Positions 42,626 through 52,552 of a stretch of DNA of 64,000 bases are shown here, one piece after another. Position 1 is the first letter of the stretch. Every line of letters begins with the position of its first letter. The DNA lies in the NCBI GenBank assembly GCA_000472185.1, contig AVDB01000009.1:53506-117505 (forward strand), given 5' to 3'. The notes beneath the pieces were generated by a model, which was given only the letters and a program-made list of their open reading frames with translations, did no database searches and had not been told where the DNA came from. Source of the DNA: Rhodobacteraceae bacterium HIMB11 (GTDB lineage: Bacteria; Pseudomonadota; Alphaproteobacteria; Rhodobacterales; Rhodobacteraceae). The translations under genes were made by a program, and so were the position numbers.

Positions 42626-43826
42626 GGATAATCCTTGGATCAGCATCATTGGTGTCGGTGAAGATGGACTTGCGGGGTTTTGCGCAGCACGTCAAGAGGC
42701 GCTGTCAAATGCGGACTTGGTTTTTGGCCCGCCACGTCATTTGGAATTGGTCGGGGTTCAGGGGGACCGCGCGCGGCCTTGGCCCGTGCCATTCGCCGAT
42801 GGCATTGATCAAGTCCTGACCGAACGCGGACGCGGCAAACAACTCGCAGTCTTGGTGTCTGGTGATCCGTTTTGGTTCGGTGGGGGCACAACACTGATCC
42901 GCCATTTGCAGGCAGAGGAATGGGTGTCGATCCCCGCGCCCTCGACATTTTCATGGGCGGCAAGCCGTTTGGGATGGGCATTGCAGTCTGTTGAAACACT
43001 CGGATTGCATGCACGTCCCTTTGAAACCCTGATCCCCCATCTTGCGCCAGATACGCGAGCGATCGTCACGCTGCGCGATGGGGCGGCTGTTGGGGATTTG
43101 GCGGCGTGGCTCACCAATCAGGGATTTGGTCACAGCACCCTTCACGTGCTTGAGGCGCTGGGTGGTCCAAACGAACGCCTTCGCACGGTGCAAGCGGATG
43201 AATATAATCTCACAGATGTGTCACATCCTGTCTGCGCTGGAATTACATTTGCGGGCGCAGATGCGGTGATGACGCATGCCTCCGGTCGCCGTGATGATTT
43301 GTTTGATCACGATGGTCAGATCACGAAACGTCCTGTGCGCGCCCTAACGCTGAGCGCGCTTGCGCCGCGCTCGAATGAACTCTTGTGGGATTTGGGGGCA
43401 GGGTCGGGATCCATTGCCATTGAATGGTTGCTGTCCCATCCCAGTTTGCGTGCCATTGCCGTTGAACGCGATGCGACCCGCGCCGCCCGTATTCGCGCCA
43501 ATGCAGATAAGCTTGGGATGGCGCATCTTGATGTGCGCACAGGTGCGATTTTCGACACGCTTGGTGATTTAGAGGCGCCGGATGTCGTGTTTATCGGTGG
43601 CGGGTTTTCGCATGATTTGGTGACCACGCTGTGGCCCTTAATGCCCGATGGGGCGCGGTTGGTTGCAAATTCGGTCACATTGGAAAGTGATGCGGATATG
43701 ATGCGCGCGCAGTCCGAATTTGGCGGTGATTTATTGCGTGTCGAATTATCTGCACCTAAGGCGATTGGATCGCGCACGGGGTGGGCCGCAAGCTATCCCA
43801 TCATGCAATGGAGCGTGACAAAATGA
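42624..43826 (+). CDS. cobL: Precorrin-6B C5,15-methyltransferase (decarboxylating)
   Basis: 400 residues, a fusion of CbiE-like and CbiT-like parts. The N-terminal methylase has IIGVGEDGLAGFCAA, FGPPRHLELV and VSGDPFWFGGG. The C-terminal class I methylase has LLWDLGAGSGSIAIEWLL and VFIGGGFSHD. It methylates C5 and C15 and removes the acetate carboxyl. The start shares bases with the divergent cobK start. ATGA overlap with cobE. Confidence 0.95.
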   Translation: MDNPWISIIGVGEDGLAGFCAARQEALSNADLVFGPPRHLELVGVQGDRARPWPVPFADGIDQVLTERGRGKQLAVLVSGDPFWFGGGTTLIRHLQAEEWVSIPAPSTFSWAASRLGWALQSVETLGLHARPFETLIPHLAPDTRAIVTLRDGAAVGDLAAWLTNQGFGHSTLHVLEALGGPNERLRTVQADEYNLTDVSHPVCAGITFAGADAVMTHASGRRDDLFDHDGQITKRPVRALTLSALAPRSNELLWDLGAGSGSIAIEWLLSHPSLRAIAVERDATRAARIRANADKLGMAHLDVRTGAIFDTLGDLEAPDVVFIGGGFSHDLVTTLWPLMPDGARLVANSVTLESDADMMRAQSEFGGDLLRVELSAPKAIGSRTGWAASYPIMQWSVTK

Positions 43827-44185
43827 TCGTTGCGGGATTTGGCATGCGTGCAGATGTGACAGAGGCAAGTTTGCAAGATGCCCTTGATCAAACAGGCTAT
43901 GCGCCTGATGCCATCGCAACGGTTGCGGATAAGGCGGAATTTGATGCATTTCAGGCCTTTGCATGTGCGCAAAAACTGCCCATTCAAAAGATATCGCAAG
44001 ACAGCCTTGATCAGGCGCAGACACACACGCAATCACAGGCATCCTTGCAACATCGCAGCACAGGCAGTGTGGCCGAGGCCGCGGCCCTGATCGCGGCGGG
44101 GGCAGGTGCCACGCTTTTATCCACGCGCAAAATTTCAAACGATCGCTTGGCAACCTGTGCCATCGCGATTACGGAGGGATCATGA
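43823..44185 (+). CDS. cobE: CobE / CbiG C-terminal-like protein
   Basis: 120 residues, [13 protein letters not shown] at the start and a typical [15 protein letters not shown] near the end. CobE resembles the C-terminal part of CbiG; its precise role in the aerobic route is unsettled. Both ends overlap neighbours by ATGA, placing it firmly in the operon. Confidence 0.85.
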   Translation: MIVAGFGMRADVTEASLQDALDQTGYAPDAIATVADKAEFDAFQAFACAQKLPIQKISQDSLDQAQTHTQSQASLQHRSTGSVAEAAALIAAGAGATLLSTRKISNDRLATCAIAITEGS

Positions 44186-44961
44186 CAGTCCATTTTATCG
44201 GTGCAGGCCCTGGGGCCGCAGATCTTATTACATTGCGCGGTCGTGATTTGATCGCGTCTTGTCCTGTGTGCCTTTATGCTGGATCGCTCGTCCCTGAGGA
44301 ATTGTTGTCTCACTGCCCGGAGGGCGCGCGTATCATCAACACCGCGCCCATGGATTTGGACAGCATCATTGCAGAAATTCAATCGGCGCATGCGGCGGGG
44401 CAAGATGTGGCGCGTCTGCATTCTGGCGATTTGTCTGTGTGGTCGGCCATGGGCGAACAACTGCGCCGCATTCGGGCTCTGGACATCCCTGTCTCTGTCA
44501 CCCCTGGTGTGCCCAGTTTTGCCGCCGCAGCCGCGACTTTGCAAACGGAATTGACCCTTCCAGAATTGGCACAATCTGTTGTTTTGACACGCACATCGGG
44601 CCGTGCGTCCTCGATGCCGCCTTCAGAAACTCTTGCGAATTTTGCCAAGACGGGTGCGACCTTGGCCATTCATCTGTCCATTCAAGTCTTGCCCAAAGTG
44701 GTTGAGGAATTGACGCCCTATTACGGTGCGGATTGTGCTTGTGCTGTGGTCTATCGCGCATCTTGGCCAGAGGAGCGCGTGTTTCGCGCAACATTGGGCA
44801 CCATCGCCGATATGATCGGCCCCGATGTCGAACGCACCGCCCTGATTATGGTGGGCAAAACCCTGAACGCGCATGATTTCGGGGAAAGCAGTCTTTATGA
44901 CAAAGATTACGAACGCCGCTATCGTCCCCTAACCGCACGGGCAGAGATTGGTCATGACTAA
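44182..44961 (+). CDS. cobM: Precorrin-4 C11-methyltransferase
   Basis: 259 residues. Motifs are [45 protein letters not shown] and [12 protein letters not shown]. It methylates C11 of precorrin-4 to give precorrin-5. The stop overlaps the cobB start by 8 nt. Confidence 0.95.
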   Translation: MTVHFIGAGPGAADLITLRGRDLIASCPVCLYAGSLVPEELLSHCPEGARIINTAPMDLDSIIAEIQSAHAAGQDVARLHSGDLSVWSAMGEQLRRIRALDIPVSVTPGVPSFAAAAATLQTELTLPELAQSVVLTRTSGRASSMPPSETLANFAKTGATLAIHLSIQVLPKVVEELTPYYGADCACAVVYRASWPEERVFRATLGTIADMIGPDVERTALIMVGKTLNAHDFGESSLYDKDYERRYRPLTARAEIGHD

Positions 44962-46270
44962 GTCGCGTGGATTTCTCATTTCGGCGCCGTCATCTGGGAC
45001 AGGAAAAACAACCGTCACACTGGGGTTATTGCGCGCCTTTCGGGATCGGGGTAATGCGGTGCAACCCTATAAAAGTGGGCCAGATTACATTGACCCTGCG
45101 TTTCATCGCTTCGCCTCGGGGCGTGCATCCTATAATCTGGATACCTGGGCCATGGGCGCGGGTGTTTTGCAGGGGGTGATCGAAACATCCACTGGTGCGG
45201 ATATTGTAATCGCAGAAGGCTCCATGGGACTGTTTGATGGGGTCCTAAGTCAAGGTGCCAAGGGATTTGGCAGTTCTGCTGAAACCGCAAAATATTTCGG
45301 CTGGCCAGTCATTATTGTGATTGATGTCAGTGGTCAGGCGCAGTCTGCGGCGGCGGCGGCCTTGGGATTCAAACTTTTTGATCCGTCTCTGCCGATTGCG
45401 GGTGTCATCCTGAACCGCGTCGCAAGCCCGCGCCACGAACGCTATGTGCGCCAAGGGATGGAGGATGCAGGTCTAAAGGTTTTCGGATCACTTCCCCGTC
45501 GTGGGGATTTGGCCCTACCTGAACGCCATCTTGGGTTGATCCAGGCGGTTGAACATCCCGATTTGGAAACGGCGATTGCGGATTACGCAAATTTCGTAAG
45601 CGCGCATTTGGATCTTGACGCGATTGAGGAAGCGGCCGCTGAAACGACCATGCCCGCCGCAACCGCGCAGTTGATTGATCCACCCGCACAGCGCATTGCA
45701 TTGGCGCAGGATGAGGCGTTTTCCTTTACCTATCCACACATCCTAAAAGGGTGGCGGGAAAAGGGGGCAGAGGTTCTGCCTTTTTCCCCATTGGCCAATC
45801 AGGCCCCCGATCCCACGGCGGATTTGGTCTGGTTGCCGGGCGGATATCCAGAATTGCATGGCGGCAAAATCGCAGGCGCGGATGCGTTTCTAAATGGCCT
45901 GCGCACACATGGCGAAACGAAACCCGTCCACGGCGAATGTGGGGGGTATATGGTTTTGGGCGAAACACTGATCGACAAGGACGGCACGCATCACAAAATG
46001 GCGGGGCTATTGGGATTGGTGACCAGCTTTGAAAAACGTAAATTCCATTTGGGGTATCGTCAGGTATCGGTCACGGAAAACATTCTGAATTTCGCGGCGG
46101 GCGATCGGTTGCGGGGGCATGAATTCCATTATTCGCGCATCATTGAACAACCTGATCAACCTCTGTTTGAGGTTGCAGATGCGGATGGTACCCCAGTGCC
46201 CGAGACAGGATCGCGCCGTGTCCATGTTTCAGGAACCTTCTTCCATTTGATTGCGAAAGAACGCGGATGA
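44954..46270 (+). CDS. cobB: Hydrogenobyrinic acid a,c-diamide synthase
   Basis: 438 residues from the ATG giving [20 protein letters not shown] (Walker A). [10 protein letters not shown] follows, and the glutaminase Cys is in [12 protein letters not shown] with a His in GHEFHYS. It amidates the a and c side chains before cobalt insertion by CobN-CobS-CobT. A TTG two codons earlier is not preferred. ATGA overlap with cobA. Confidence 0.95.
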   Translation: MTKSRGFLISAPSSGTGKTTVTLGLLRAFRDRGNAVQPYKSGPDYIDPAFHRFASGRASYNLDTWAMGAGVLQGVIETSTGADIVIAEGSMGLFDGVLSQGAKGFGSSAETAKYFGWPVIIVIDVSGQAQSAAAAALGFKLFDPSLPIAGVILNRVASPRHERYVRQGMEDAGLKVFGSLPRRGDLALPERHLGLIQAVEHPDLETAIADYANFVSAHLDLDAIEEAAAETTMPAATAQLIDPPAQRIALAQDEAFSFTYPHILKGWREKGAEVLPFSPLANQAPDPTADLVWLPGGYPELHGGKIAGADAFLNGLRTHGETKPVHGECGGYMVLGETLIDKDGTHHKMAGLLGLVTSFEKRKFHLGYRQVSVTENILNFAAGDRLRGHEFHYSRIIEQPDQPLFEVADADGTPVPETGSRRVHVSGTFFHLIAKERG

Positions 46271-47001
46271 GCGGATTTGTAAGTTTTGTGGGCTCTGGCC
46301 CCGGTGATCCCGAATTATTAACGGTAAAGGCCGTTGATCGTCTGCGCCGTGCGGATGTGATTTTGTTTGATGATCTGTCCTCAGGTCCAATTTTGTCCCA
46401 CGCTGCATCGTCTTGTGAGTTGGTGGCGGTTGGTAAACGCGCAGGACGCCCATCGCCCAAACAGCACCACGTCAGTCGCCTATTGGTGGATTACGCCGAA
46501 ACAGGTGCGCAGGTAGTACGCCTGAAATCGGGCGACAGCGGATTGTTTGGCCGTTTGGAAGAAGAACAAGATGCGCTGCATGCTGCGGGCATTAATTATG
46601 AAATTATTCCTGGCGTCCCCTCGGCACTTGCAGCGGCAGCGGCAGCAGGCATTCCATTGACACGGCGGTTGTCGGCGCGGCGCGTGCAGTTTGTCACGGG
46701 GCACAATGTGGATGGTGTTCTGCCCCAGGATTTAAATTTTCCCGCACTTGCCGATCCGCTGGCCACCACGGTTGTGTTCATGGGGCAGCGCACGTTCCCC
46801 AAGTTTTCCGAGCGTTTGTTTGCAGAAGGTCTGCCCACAGATACGCCCGCGCTTTTGGCCGAGGCGGTGTCCAAACCCGAACAAACTTTGCGGTTTACGA
46901 CTGTTGGTGCATTGGCGGATGATCTGGCGAAAGAGGTTTCGCCAAAACCCGCCCTGATCCTGTATGGTCCGCTTGCCCGATACGATGAGGCTGACGGATG
47001 A
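46267..47001 (+). CDS. cobA: Uroporphyrinogen-III C-methyltransferase (SUMT)
   Basis: 244 residues. Signature GSGPGDPELLTVKAVDRLRRADVILFDDL, then VRLKSGDSGLFGR and PGVPSALAAAAAAGIPLTRR. It makes precorrin-2 from uroporphyrinogen III, the entry point of the pathway. No siroheme CysG fusion partner is attached, which fits a B12-dedicated SUMT. ATGA overlap with cobF. Confidence 0.95.
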   Translation: MSGFVSFVGSGPGDPELLTVKAVDRLRRADVILFDDLSSGPILSHAASSCELVAVGKRAGRPSPKQHHVSRLLVDYAETGAQVVRLKSGDSGLFGRLEEEQDALHAAGINYEIIPGVPSALAAAAAAGIPLTRRLSARRVQFVTGHNVDGVLPQDLNFPALADPLATTVVFMGQRTFPKFSERLFAEGLPTDTPALLAEAVSKPEQTLRFTTVGALADDLAKEVSPKPALILYGPLARYDEADG

Positions 47002-47741
47002 TCGAACTTTTGCTGATCGGTATTGGGACGGGTAATCCCGATCACATCACGCGTCAGGCGGAAAAGGCGATTGCCAGCGCCGATTTGATCATGATCCCCA
47101 CCAAAGGGGATAATAAGGCAGATTTGGCCGATTTGCGTCATGACATTTGTGCCCAGATTGCGGGTGTTGATCTGTCGCGTATCGTGGAATTTGAATTGCC
47201 TGTTCGCGATCCTGCGATCCCCTATGTGGACCGCGTGCACCATTGGCATGATGCAATTGCCGATGTGTGGCAGGGGACCATTCAGGGACATATTGAAACG
47301 GGTAAAGTGGCGCTGTTGATTTGGGGCGATCCATCGCTTTATGACAGTTCGCTGCGCATTGCATCGCGCCTGAACCCTGTGCCCAAAATTACGGTTTTAC
47401 CGGGGCTGACATCATTACAGGTTCTAACGGCTGCACATGCCATTCCGATCAATGAATTGGCGCGTCCCTTTGTCGTGACCACGGGGCGTCAGTTGCGCGA
47501 TAACGGTTGGCCCACAGGTGTCGACACCGTCGCCGTCATGCTGGATGGCGAATGTTCGTTTCAAAGTTTGGAAAACCAGAATTGCCAGATTCATTGGGGC
47601 GCATATGTTGGCATGAAAGAGGAAATCTTGATCCAAGGTCCATTAGATCAAGTGACAGATCAGATTGTTGAAACACGTGCAAAAGCCCGCGAAAACCATG
47701 GCTGGATCATGGATATTTATGTTCTGAAGCTGTTGGACTAG
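46998..47741 (+). CDS. cobF: Precorrin-6A synthase (deacetylating)
   Basis: 247 residues, LLIGIGTGNPDHITRQAEKA at the N-terminus, IPTKGDNKADL, WGDPSLYDSSLRI and LPGLTSLQVLTAAHAIP. CobF methylates C1 and removes the acetyl group of precorrin-5; it is specific to the aerobic pathway. Last gene of the operon, ending 2 bp from the convergent kinase stop. Confidence 0.94.
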   Translation: MIELLLIGIGTGNPDHITRQAEKAIASADLIMIPTKGDNKADLADLRHDICAQIAGVDLSRIVEFELPVRDPAIPYVDRVHHWHDAIADVWQGTIQGHIETGKVALLIWGDPSLYDSSLRIASRLNPVPKITVLPGLTSLQVLTAAHAIPINELARPFVVTTGRQLRDNGWPTGVDTVAVMLDGECSFQSLENQNCQIHWGAYVGMKEEILIQGPLDQVTDQIVETRAKARENHGWIMDIYVLKLLD

Positions 47742-47743
47742 CC

Positions 47744-48664
47744 TTACCTGTTTGCATGACGTACCAGCTCCGTTTCGGGTAAGATCGCGCCGCGGTGTTG
47801 GACCACCCGTGCTGCCAGATCATGGGCCTGTATCAGGCGGTCGCCCACAGATGCACCCGCAATGTACCCTGCCAAAAAGCCTGCGTTAAAGCTATCGCCC
47901 GCTGCAGTGGAGTCTATTACGTTTTCGGCCGCGCGATAGGTTTGTGCGATGTCTTGTTCCAAATCATATGGCCCAAGGTGTCCCTGTTTCAGTGCGCCGA
48001 CACGTGGACCATGTTTGCACAGGCGTGCAATTACATCCGCTGCATTGGCATCGTTGAAAATATGCATTTCGTCATCGACCGAAGGTAGGGCAAGCGTTGC
48101 AAAATCCCACATCACCGCATTTGTTTCACGCGCGATTTCAGGGCTTTCCCACAGTTTCGGGCGATGGTTGCTGTCATAGGCTACGATGCCCCTGCGCGCC
48201 TGATAATATATCAACGCCTTAATCAGGTCGTGGCGTTGCGTGGGTGGTAAGATGGCCAAGGATATGCCCGACACATAGACCAAATCAAACTGTGACAGAA
48301 TGTTCAGGTCTATTGTACATTCGGGTCCAAATAACGTGCGCGCGGCACTGTCAGATCGCCAATAGCTAAACCGCCGTTCGCCCTGATCATCTGTTTCAAT
48401 GGCATAGAGGCCAGGTGTTTTTATCTGATGGCGGGCCACGCAATCCTGCGCAATTCCGTGGGTTTGCATATGTGCCAAAATGCGATCAGAAAAGACATCC
48501 TGACCCAAGACCGTCACATAATGCACCTCTGCCCGACCCTTTAGAAGGTGTGCTAAATACACGGCGGTGTTGTATGTGTCGCCGGCGATGCCAATTTGCG
48601 CTGTCTCTGCCGTTTGCAGGGACAGCTCAACCATCACTTCGCCGATGCATGCAATTTTGGTCAA
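47744..48664 (-). CDS. kdgK: PfkB family sugar kinase, probable 2-keto-3-deoxygluconate kinase
   Basis: 306 residues from a TTG with a strong GAGGAG site 5 nt upstream. N-terminal IGEVMVELS, GDTYNTAVYLAHLL, RFSYWRSDSAAR (KDG-kinase-like) and the catalytic DSTAAGDSFNAGFLAG. It would phosphorylate KDG to KDPG for the Entner-Doudoroff pathway. No other sugar gene is near. It is divergent from the phenylacetate operon across 156 bp. Confidence 0.87.
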   Translation of the reverse strand: MTKIACIGEVMVELSLQTAETAQIGIAGDTYNTAVYLAHLLKGRAEVHYVTVLGQDVFSDRILAHMQTHGIAQDCVARHQIKTPGLYAIETDDQGERRFSYWRSDSAARTLFGPECTIDLNILSQFDLVYVSGISLAILPPTQRHDLIKALIYYQARRGIVAYDSNHRPKLWESPEIARETNAVMWDFATLALPSVDDEMHIFNDANAADVIARLCKHGPRVGALKQGHLGPYDLEQDIAQTYRAAENVIDSTAAGDSFNAGFLAGYIAGASVGDRLIQAHDLAARVVQHRGAILPETELVRHANR

Positions 48665-48695
48665 GAAGGCTCCTCAAACTCTCATCTCGATGGTT

Positions 48696-48709
48696 TCAAA
48701 GTTAGTTGA
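48696..48709. promoter_or_regulatory. Candidate operator TCAAAGTTAG-TTGA, site 1
   Basis: Lies inside a perfect inverted repeat TTTCAA-AGTTAG-TTGAAA (48694-48711) between kdgK and paaJ. A nearly identical core (TCAAAGTTAGATTGA) occurs between paaG and paaZ, so a shared regulator, possibly the TetR protein of the cluster, is suggested. Confidence 0.45.
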
Positions 48710-48820
48710 AAAGAGCAAGGCTAGAAATGCGTTACAAAAATAGTGTAATCACCATATTTCGTAACATAAATGTTGAGTGACCCTGTGAATCGTGTTATTT
48801 TGAAGCAGAATAAAAGGAAA

Positions 48821-50029
48821 ATGGCATTGGACGCATTTATCTGTGACGGGGTTCGCACCCCAATTGGGAAGTTTGGCGGCGCACTGTCATCCGTGCGTGC
48901 AGATGATTTGGCGGCCTTGCCAATTGCGGAACTGATGGTGCGCCATCCGCAGGTGGACTGGTCCCAAACGGATGAGGTTATCTACGGCGATGCGAACCAA
49001 GCGGGCGAGGATAATCGAAACGTTGCCCGTATGGCAGCCCTTTTGGCGGGATTGCCGCAGGATGTGCCAGGGATCACTGTAAATCGTTTGTGTGCCAGTG
49101 GTATGGACGCTGTTGGTTTTGCCGCGCGTGGGATCAAATCGGGGGATTATGAATTGGTGATCGCAGGTGGCGTGGAAAGCATGTCCCGCGCCCCTTTCGT
49201 GATGCCCAAGGCCGAAACCTCATTTTCTCGCAGCAATGCGGTTTATGATACAACCATCGGGTGGCGTTTTGTAAACCCGAAAATGGACGCCACCTATGGC
49301 ACAGACAGCATGCCCGAAACCGCGGATAATGTTGCCGATGATTATGGGATCACTCGCGCGGATCAGGACGCCTTTGCTCTGCGCTCTCAGGAACGCTGGG
49401 CGGCAGCGCAGGCGGCGGGTCGGTTTGCAGATGAATTGTGTTCTGTCAGCATCCCGCAGCGTCGGGGGGATCCCATTGTCGTTGATACGGATGAACACCC
49501 GCGCCCCCAAACAACAGTGGAAAGTTTGGGGAAACTGCGCGGTATCAATGGCGTGGACAAATCGGTCACTGCGGGCAATGCCAGTGGTGTGAACGATGGC
49601 GCAGCCGCGCTTTTGCTGGCCTCATCCGCGGCGGTACAGTCCCATGGATTGACGCCAATGGCGCGGGTTGTGTGCATGGCCTCTGCGGGCGTTGCGCCGC
49701 GCGTTATGGGCATTGGCCCCGTTCCCGCCAGCCAAAAGGCGCTGACACGTGCGGGCCTAACGATTGCGGACATGGATATCATTGAATTGAACGAGGCTTT
49801 CGCAAGTCAGGGATTGGCCACGCTGTGTGCCTTGGGTGTTGCGGATGATGATCCGCGTGTCAATCCAAATGGCGGTGCGATTGCGATGGGGCATCCATTG
49901 GGGATGTCGGGTGCGCGTCTTGTTTTGGGTGCGGCGCATGAATTGAAACGACGCGGCGGGCGCTATGCGCTTTGCACCATGTGCGTCGGTGTGGGGCAGG
50001 GAACCGCCCTAATTTTAGAACGTGTGTAA
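48821..50029 (+). CDS. paaJ: 3-oxoadipyl-CoA / 3-oxo-5,6-dehydrosuberyl-CoA thiolase
   Basis: 402 residues from the ATG after AAAGGA; 17 extra open codons upstream lack a ribosome site. Thiolase motifs are [12 protein letters not shown] (acyl-Cys), [31 protein letters not shown] (His) and [12 protein letters not shown] (second Cys). It performs the two thiolytic cleavages at the end of phenylacetate degradation. Its position directly before paaA decides paaJ over a general thiolase. Confidence 0.9.
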   Translation: MALDAFICDGVRTPIGKFGGALSSVRADDLAALPIAELMVRHPQVDWSQTDEVIYGDANQAGEDNRNVARMAALLAGLPQDVPGITVNRLCASGMDAVGFAARGIKSGDYELVIAGGVESMSRAPFVMPKAETSFSRSNAVYDTTIGWRFVNPKMDATYGTDSMPETADNVADDYGITRADQDAFALRSQERWAAAQAAGRFADELCSVSIPQRRGDPIVVDTDEHPRPQTTVESLGKLRGINGVDKSVTAGNASGVNDGAAALLLASSAAVQSHGLTPMARVVCMASAGVAPRVMGIGPVPASQKALTRAGLTIADMDIIELNEAFASQGLATLCALGVADDDPRVNPNGGAIAMGHPLGMSGARLVLGAAHELKRRGGRYALCTMCVGVGQGTALILERV

Positions 50030-50040
50030 GGAGTGATCTG

Positions 50041-51027
50041 ATGTATGCACAAATGGTAAAGTCGGAAAATACGGATAGCGGTCCTGAACTGGACGCCTTC
50101 CAAGCGCGCATTGATGCAGGCGAAAAGATTGAACCAAAGGATTGGATGCCCGCGGGCTATCGTAAAACCCTGATCCGTCAGATATCGCAACACGCGCATT
50201 CGGAAATCGTAGGACAACTGCCCGAGGGCAATTGGATCACCCGCGCCCCAACCTTGGAGCGCAAGGCGATTTTGCTGGCTAAGGTGCAGGATGAGGCAGG
50301 ACATGGCCTATACCTTTATTGTGCGGCGGAAACACTGGGCGTCAGCCGCGATGAGTTGACCGAGATGTTGTTGGATGGACGCATGAAATATTCGTCGATC
50401 TTTAACTACCCCACGCTGACATGGGCCGATATTGGCGCGATTGGATGGTTGGTTGATGGTGCGGCCATCATGAACCAAGTGCCGCTTCAGCGCACATCAT
50501 ACGGCCCCTATGCCCGCGCGATGGTGCGCATCTGCAAAGAAGAAAGTTTTCATCAACGTCAGGGTTATGACATCATGATGAAAATGGCCCAAGGGTCAGA
50601 GGCGCAAAAGCGCATGGCGCAGGATGCGTTGAACCGTTATTGGTATCCGTCGCTGATGATGTTTGGCCCCTCTGACAAAGAAAGCGTGCATTCCGCACAA
50701 TCCATGAAATGGCGGATCAAAATCAATTCAAACGATGAATTGCGCCAAAAATTTGTGGATCAAACGGTGCCACAGGCGGAATATCTGGGCCTAACGGTCC
50801 CAGACGACAACCTGCGCCCAAATCCAGAAACAGGTCATTATGAATTTTCCGAACCCGACTGGACCGAATTTTTTGAAGTGTTGAACGGAAACGGACCTTG
50901 CAACAAAGAACGCCTAGAGGCCCGCAATAAAGCATGGGATGATGGACAATGGGTGCGGGATGGTATGATGGCTCATGCCCGTAAAAAAGCGGCCCGCGCC
51001 GCCGCATCAAAGGTGGCCGCAGAATGA
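50041..51027 (+). CDS. paaA: 1,2-phenylacetyl-CoA epoxidase catalytic subunit PaaA
   Basis: 328 residues from the ATG 12 bp after paaJ, with AAGGAG upstream. Di-iron carboxylate ligands are visible in [13 protein letters not shown] (ExxH) and [13 protein letters not shown] (second ExxH). [36 protein letters not shown] is typical of PaaA. With PaaC as structural partner, PaaB as bridge and PaaE as reductase, it epoxidises the ring of phenylacetyl-CoA. Confidence 0.96.
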   Translation: MYAQMVKSENTDSGPELDAFQARIDAGEKIEPKDWMPAGYRKTLIRQISQHAHSEIVGQLPEGNWITRAPTLERKAILLAKVQDEAGHGLYLYCAAETLGVSRDELTEMLLDGRMKYSSIFNYPTLTWADIGAIGWLVDGAAIMNQVPLQRTSYGPYARAMVRICKEESFHQRQGYDIMMKMAQGSEAQKRMAQDALNRYWYPSLMMFGPSDKESVHSAQSMKWRIKINSNDELRQKFVDQTVPQAEYLGLTVPDDNLRPNPETGHYEFSEPDWTEFFEVLNGNGPCNKERLEARNKAWDDGQWVRDGMMAHARKKAARAAASKVAAE

Positions 51028-51329
51028 GTGACCAAGACACATCCCCGCGCACGGAATGGCCGCTATGGGAAATTTTCATCCGTGGTCAGCATGGCATGTC
51101 ACACCGTCACGTCGGATCGCTGCACGCTCCAGATGCAGAAATGGCCATCAAAAATGCGCGTGATGTATACACGCGCCGTAATGAGGGCGTCAGCATCTGG
51201 GTGGTTGAGGCGGACAAAATCACCGCATCGTCCCCATCAGACAAGGGGCCAATGTATGAACCCTCACAATCTAAAGTGTACCGTCACCCAACATTCTTTG
51301 ACATTCCCGATGATGTAGGGGCCATGTAA
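51024..51329 (+). CDS. paaB: Phenylacetyl-CoA epoxidase subunit PaaB
   Basis: 101 residues, [30 protein letters not shown] and [17 protein letters not shown], an almost invariant family pattern. PaaB joins the PaaAC heterodimers and is needed for activity. ATGA overlap with paaA. Confidence 0.95.
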   Translation: MSDQDTSPRTEWPLWEIFIRGQHGMSHRHVGSLHAPDAEMAIKNARDVYTRRNEGVSIWVVEADKITASSPSDKGPMYEPSQSKVYRHPTFFDIPDDVGAM

Positions 51330-52084
51330 TGGGCGATCATTTGTTTGAATTTCTGCTGCGGCAGGGGGACAATACCCTGATCCTATCGCACCGCATTAGC
51401 GAATGGTGTGGGCACGCGCCGATTATCGAAGAAGATATTGCCTTGGCCAACATTGCGCTTGATCTTTTGGGACAGACGCAGATGTGGCTTGGATTGGCGG
51501 TGGAGGTTGAGGGCGCGGGGCGTAGCGCCGATGATTTGGCGATGCTGCGCGATGCATGGGATTTTCGAAATGCCATCTTGGTTGAACGTCCAAATGGGAA
51601 TTTTGGCCAAACAATGATGCGGCAGTTTTTGTTTGATGCCTATCACGTGGAACTGCTGAGCAAGTTGGTCAGCAGCGCGGATGAACGGATCGCCGCGATT
51701 GCCGCCAAATCGTTGAAAGAGGTAGAGTATCACGTTGAACGCTCTGCCAGCACAGTGATTGCATTGGGCGACGGCAGCGAAGAAAGCCATGCGCGTATGC
51801 AAGCGGCACTTGATGATCAATGGACATTTGCGGGCGAATTTTTTGAAACGGATGCAGGGGATCATGCATTGAGAGATGCGGGCATTTCCCCACTGCCATC
51901 TGATTTACGCGCTGGCTTTAACGCACGTGCAATGGCCGTTTTGGGGGATGCAACCCTGGTTATTCCTGAAACAACATTTGCGCATTCGGGCGGGCGTTCG
52001 GGGAAACATCACAGCGAACATTTGGGCCACCTGCTGACACAGATGCAGTGGTTACAACGTGCCTATCCGGGGGCCACGTGGTAA
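51329..52084 (+). CDS. paaC: Phenylacetyl-CoA epoxidase subunit PaaC
   Basis: 251 residues with the degenerate ferritin-like fold: LRQGDNTLILSHRISEWCGHAP, ALDLLGQTQMWLGLA and VEYHVERSASTVIALGDG. PaaC binds and stabilises PaaA without being the catalytic subunit. The start overlaps the paaB stop (TAATG). Confidence 0.95.
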   Translation: MGDHLFEFLLRQGDNTLILSHRISEWCGHAPIIEEDIALANIALDLLGQTQMWLGLAVEVEGAGRSADDLAMLRDAWDFRNAILVERPNGNFGQTMMRQFLFDAYHVELLSKLVSSADERIAAIAAKSLKEVEYHVERSASTVIALGDGSEESHARMQAALDDQWTFAGEFFETDAGDHALRDAGISPLPSDLRAGFNARAMAVLGDATLVIPETTFAHSGGRSGKHHSEHLGHLLTQMQWLQRAYPGATW

Positions 52085-52542
52085 CGACCCCCGATATCGA
52101 CACAGTTTGGCAGTGGTTGGATCAGGTGCCTGATCCTGAAATTCCCGTCATCTCTTTGGTGGATTTGGGGATCGTGCGCGATGTCGCCTATCAAGGCGAT
52201 AGATTGCGCATTACGCTCAGCCCCACGTATTCGGGATGCCCCGCAACCCGCGTGATCGAAGAAGATGTGCGCACAGCCATGCGGGATCACGGTATCGAAC
52301 AGGTGATCATCAATCAGCAAATTTCGCCCCCCTGGACCACCGATTGGATGTCCGACAAAGGCAAGGCGAAATTGCAAAACTATGGCATCGCGCCACCCAC
52401 TGCCAAGGGACAGCCAGAGGCCTGCCCCATCTGCGGTGCAGGGGCGGTCAGCCTTGTGTCGCAATTCGGGTCCACCCCCTGCAAGGCGCATTGGCGGTGC
52501 GAGGAGTGCCGCGAATCCTTTGATTACTTCAAATGTATTTAG
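52078..52542 (+). CDS. paaD: PaaD, Fe-S/metal maturation protein of the epoxidase
   Basis: 154 residues from a GTG inside the end of paaC (7-nt overlap); a GTG ten codons earlier is less likely. DUF59/MIP18-like core: VPDPEIPVISLVDLGIVRDV and TYSGCPATRVIEEDV. The C-terminal zinc ribbon is CPICG and CEEC. PaaD is thought to help assemble metal centres of the complex; it is not itself catalytic. Confidence 0.93.
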   Translation: MVTTPDIDTVWQWLDQVPDPEIPVISLVDLGIVRDVAYQGDRLRITLSPTYSGCPATRVIEEDVRTAMRDHGIEQVIINQQISPPWTTDWMSDKGKAKLQNYGIAPPTAKGQPEACPICGAGAVSLVSQFGSTPCKAHWRCEECRESFDYFKCI

Positions 52543-52552
52543 GAGCGTTAGA

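Noticed and set aside
41894..42631. Long open frame of 245 codons on the plus strand through the cobJ-cobL gap
   Set aside because: It is exactly antisense to cobK, whose product has clear family motifs; the plus-strand product has none.
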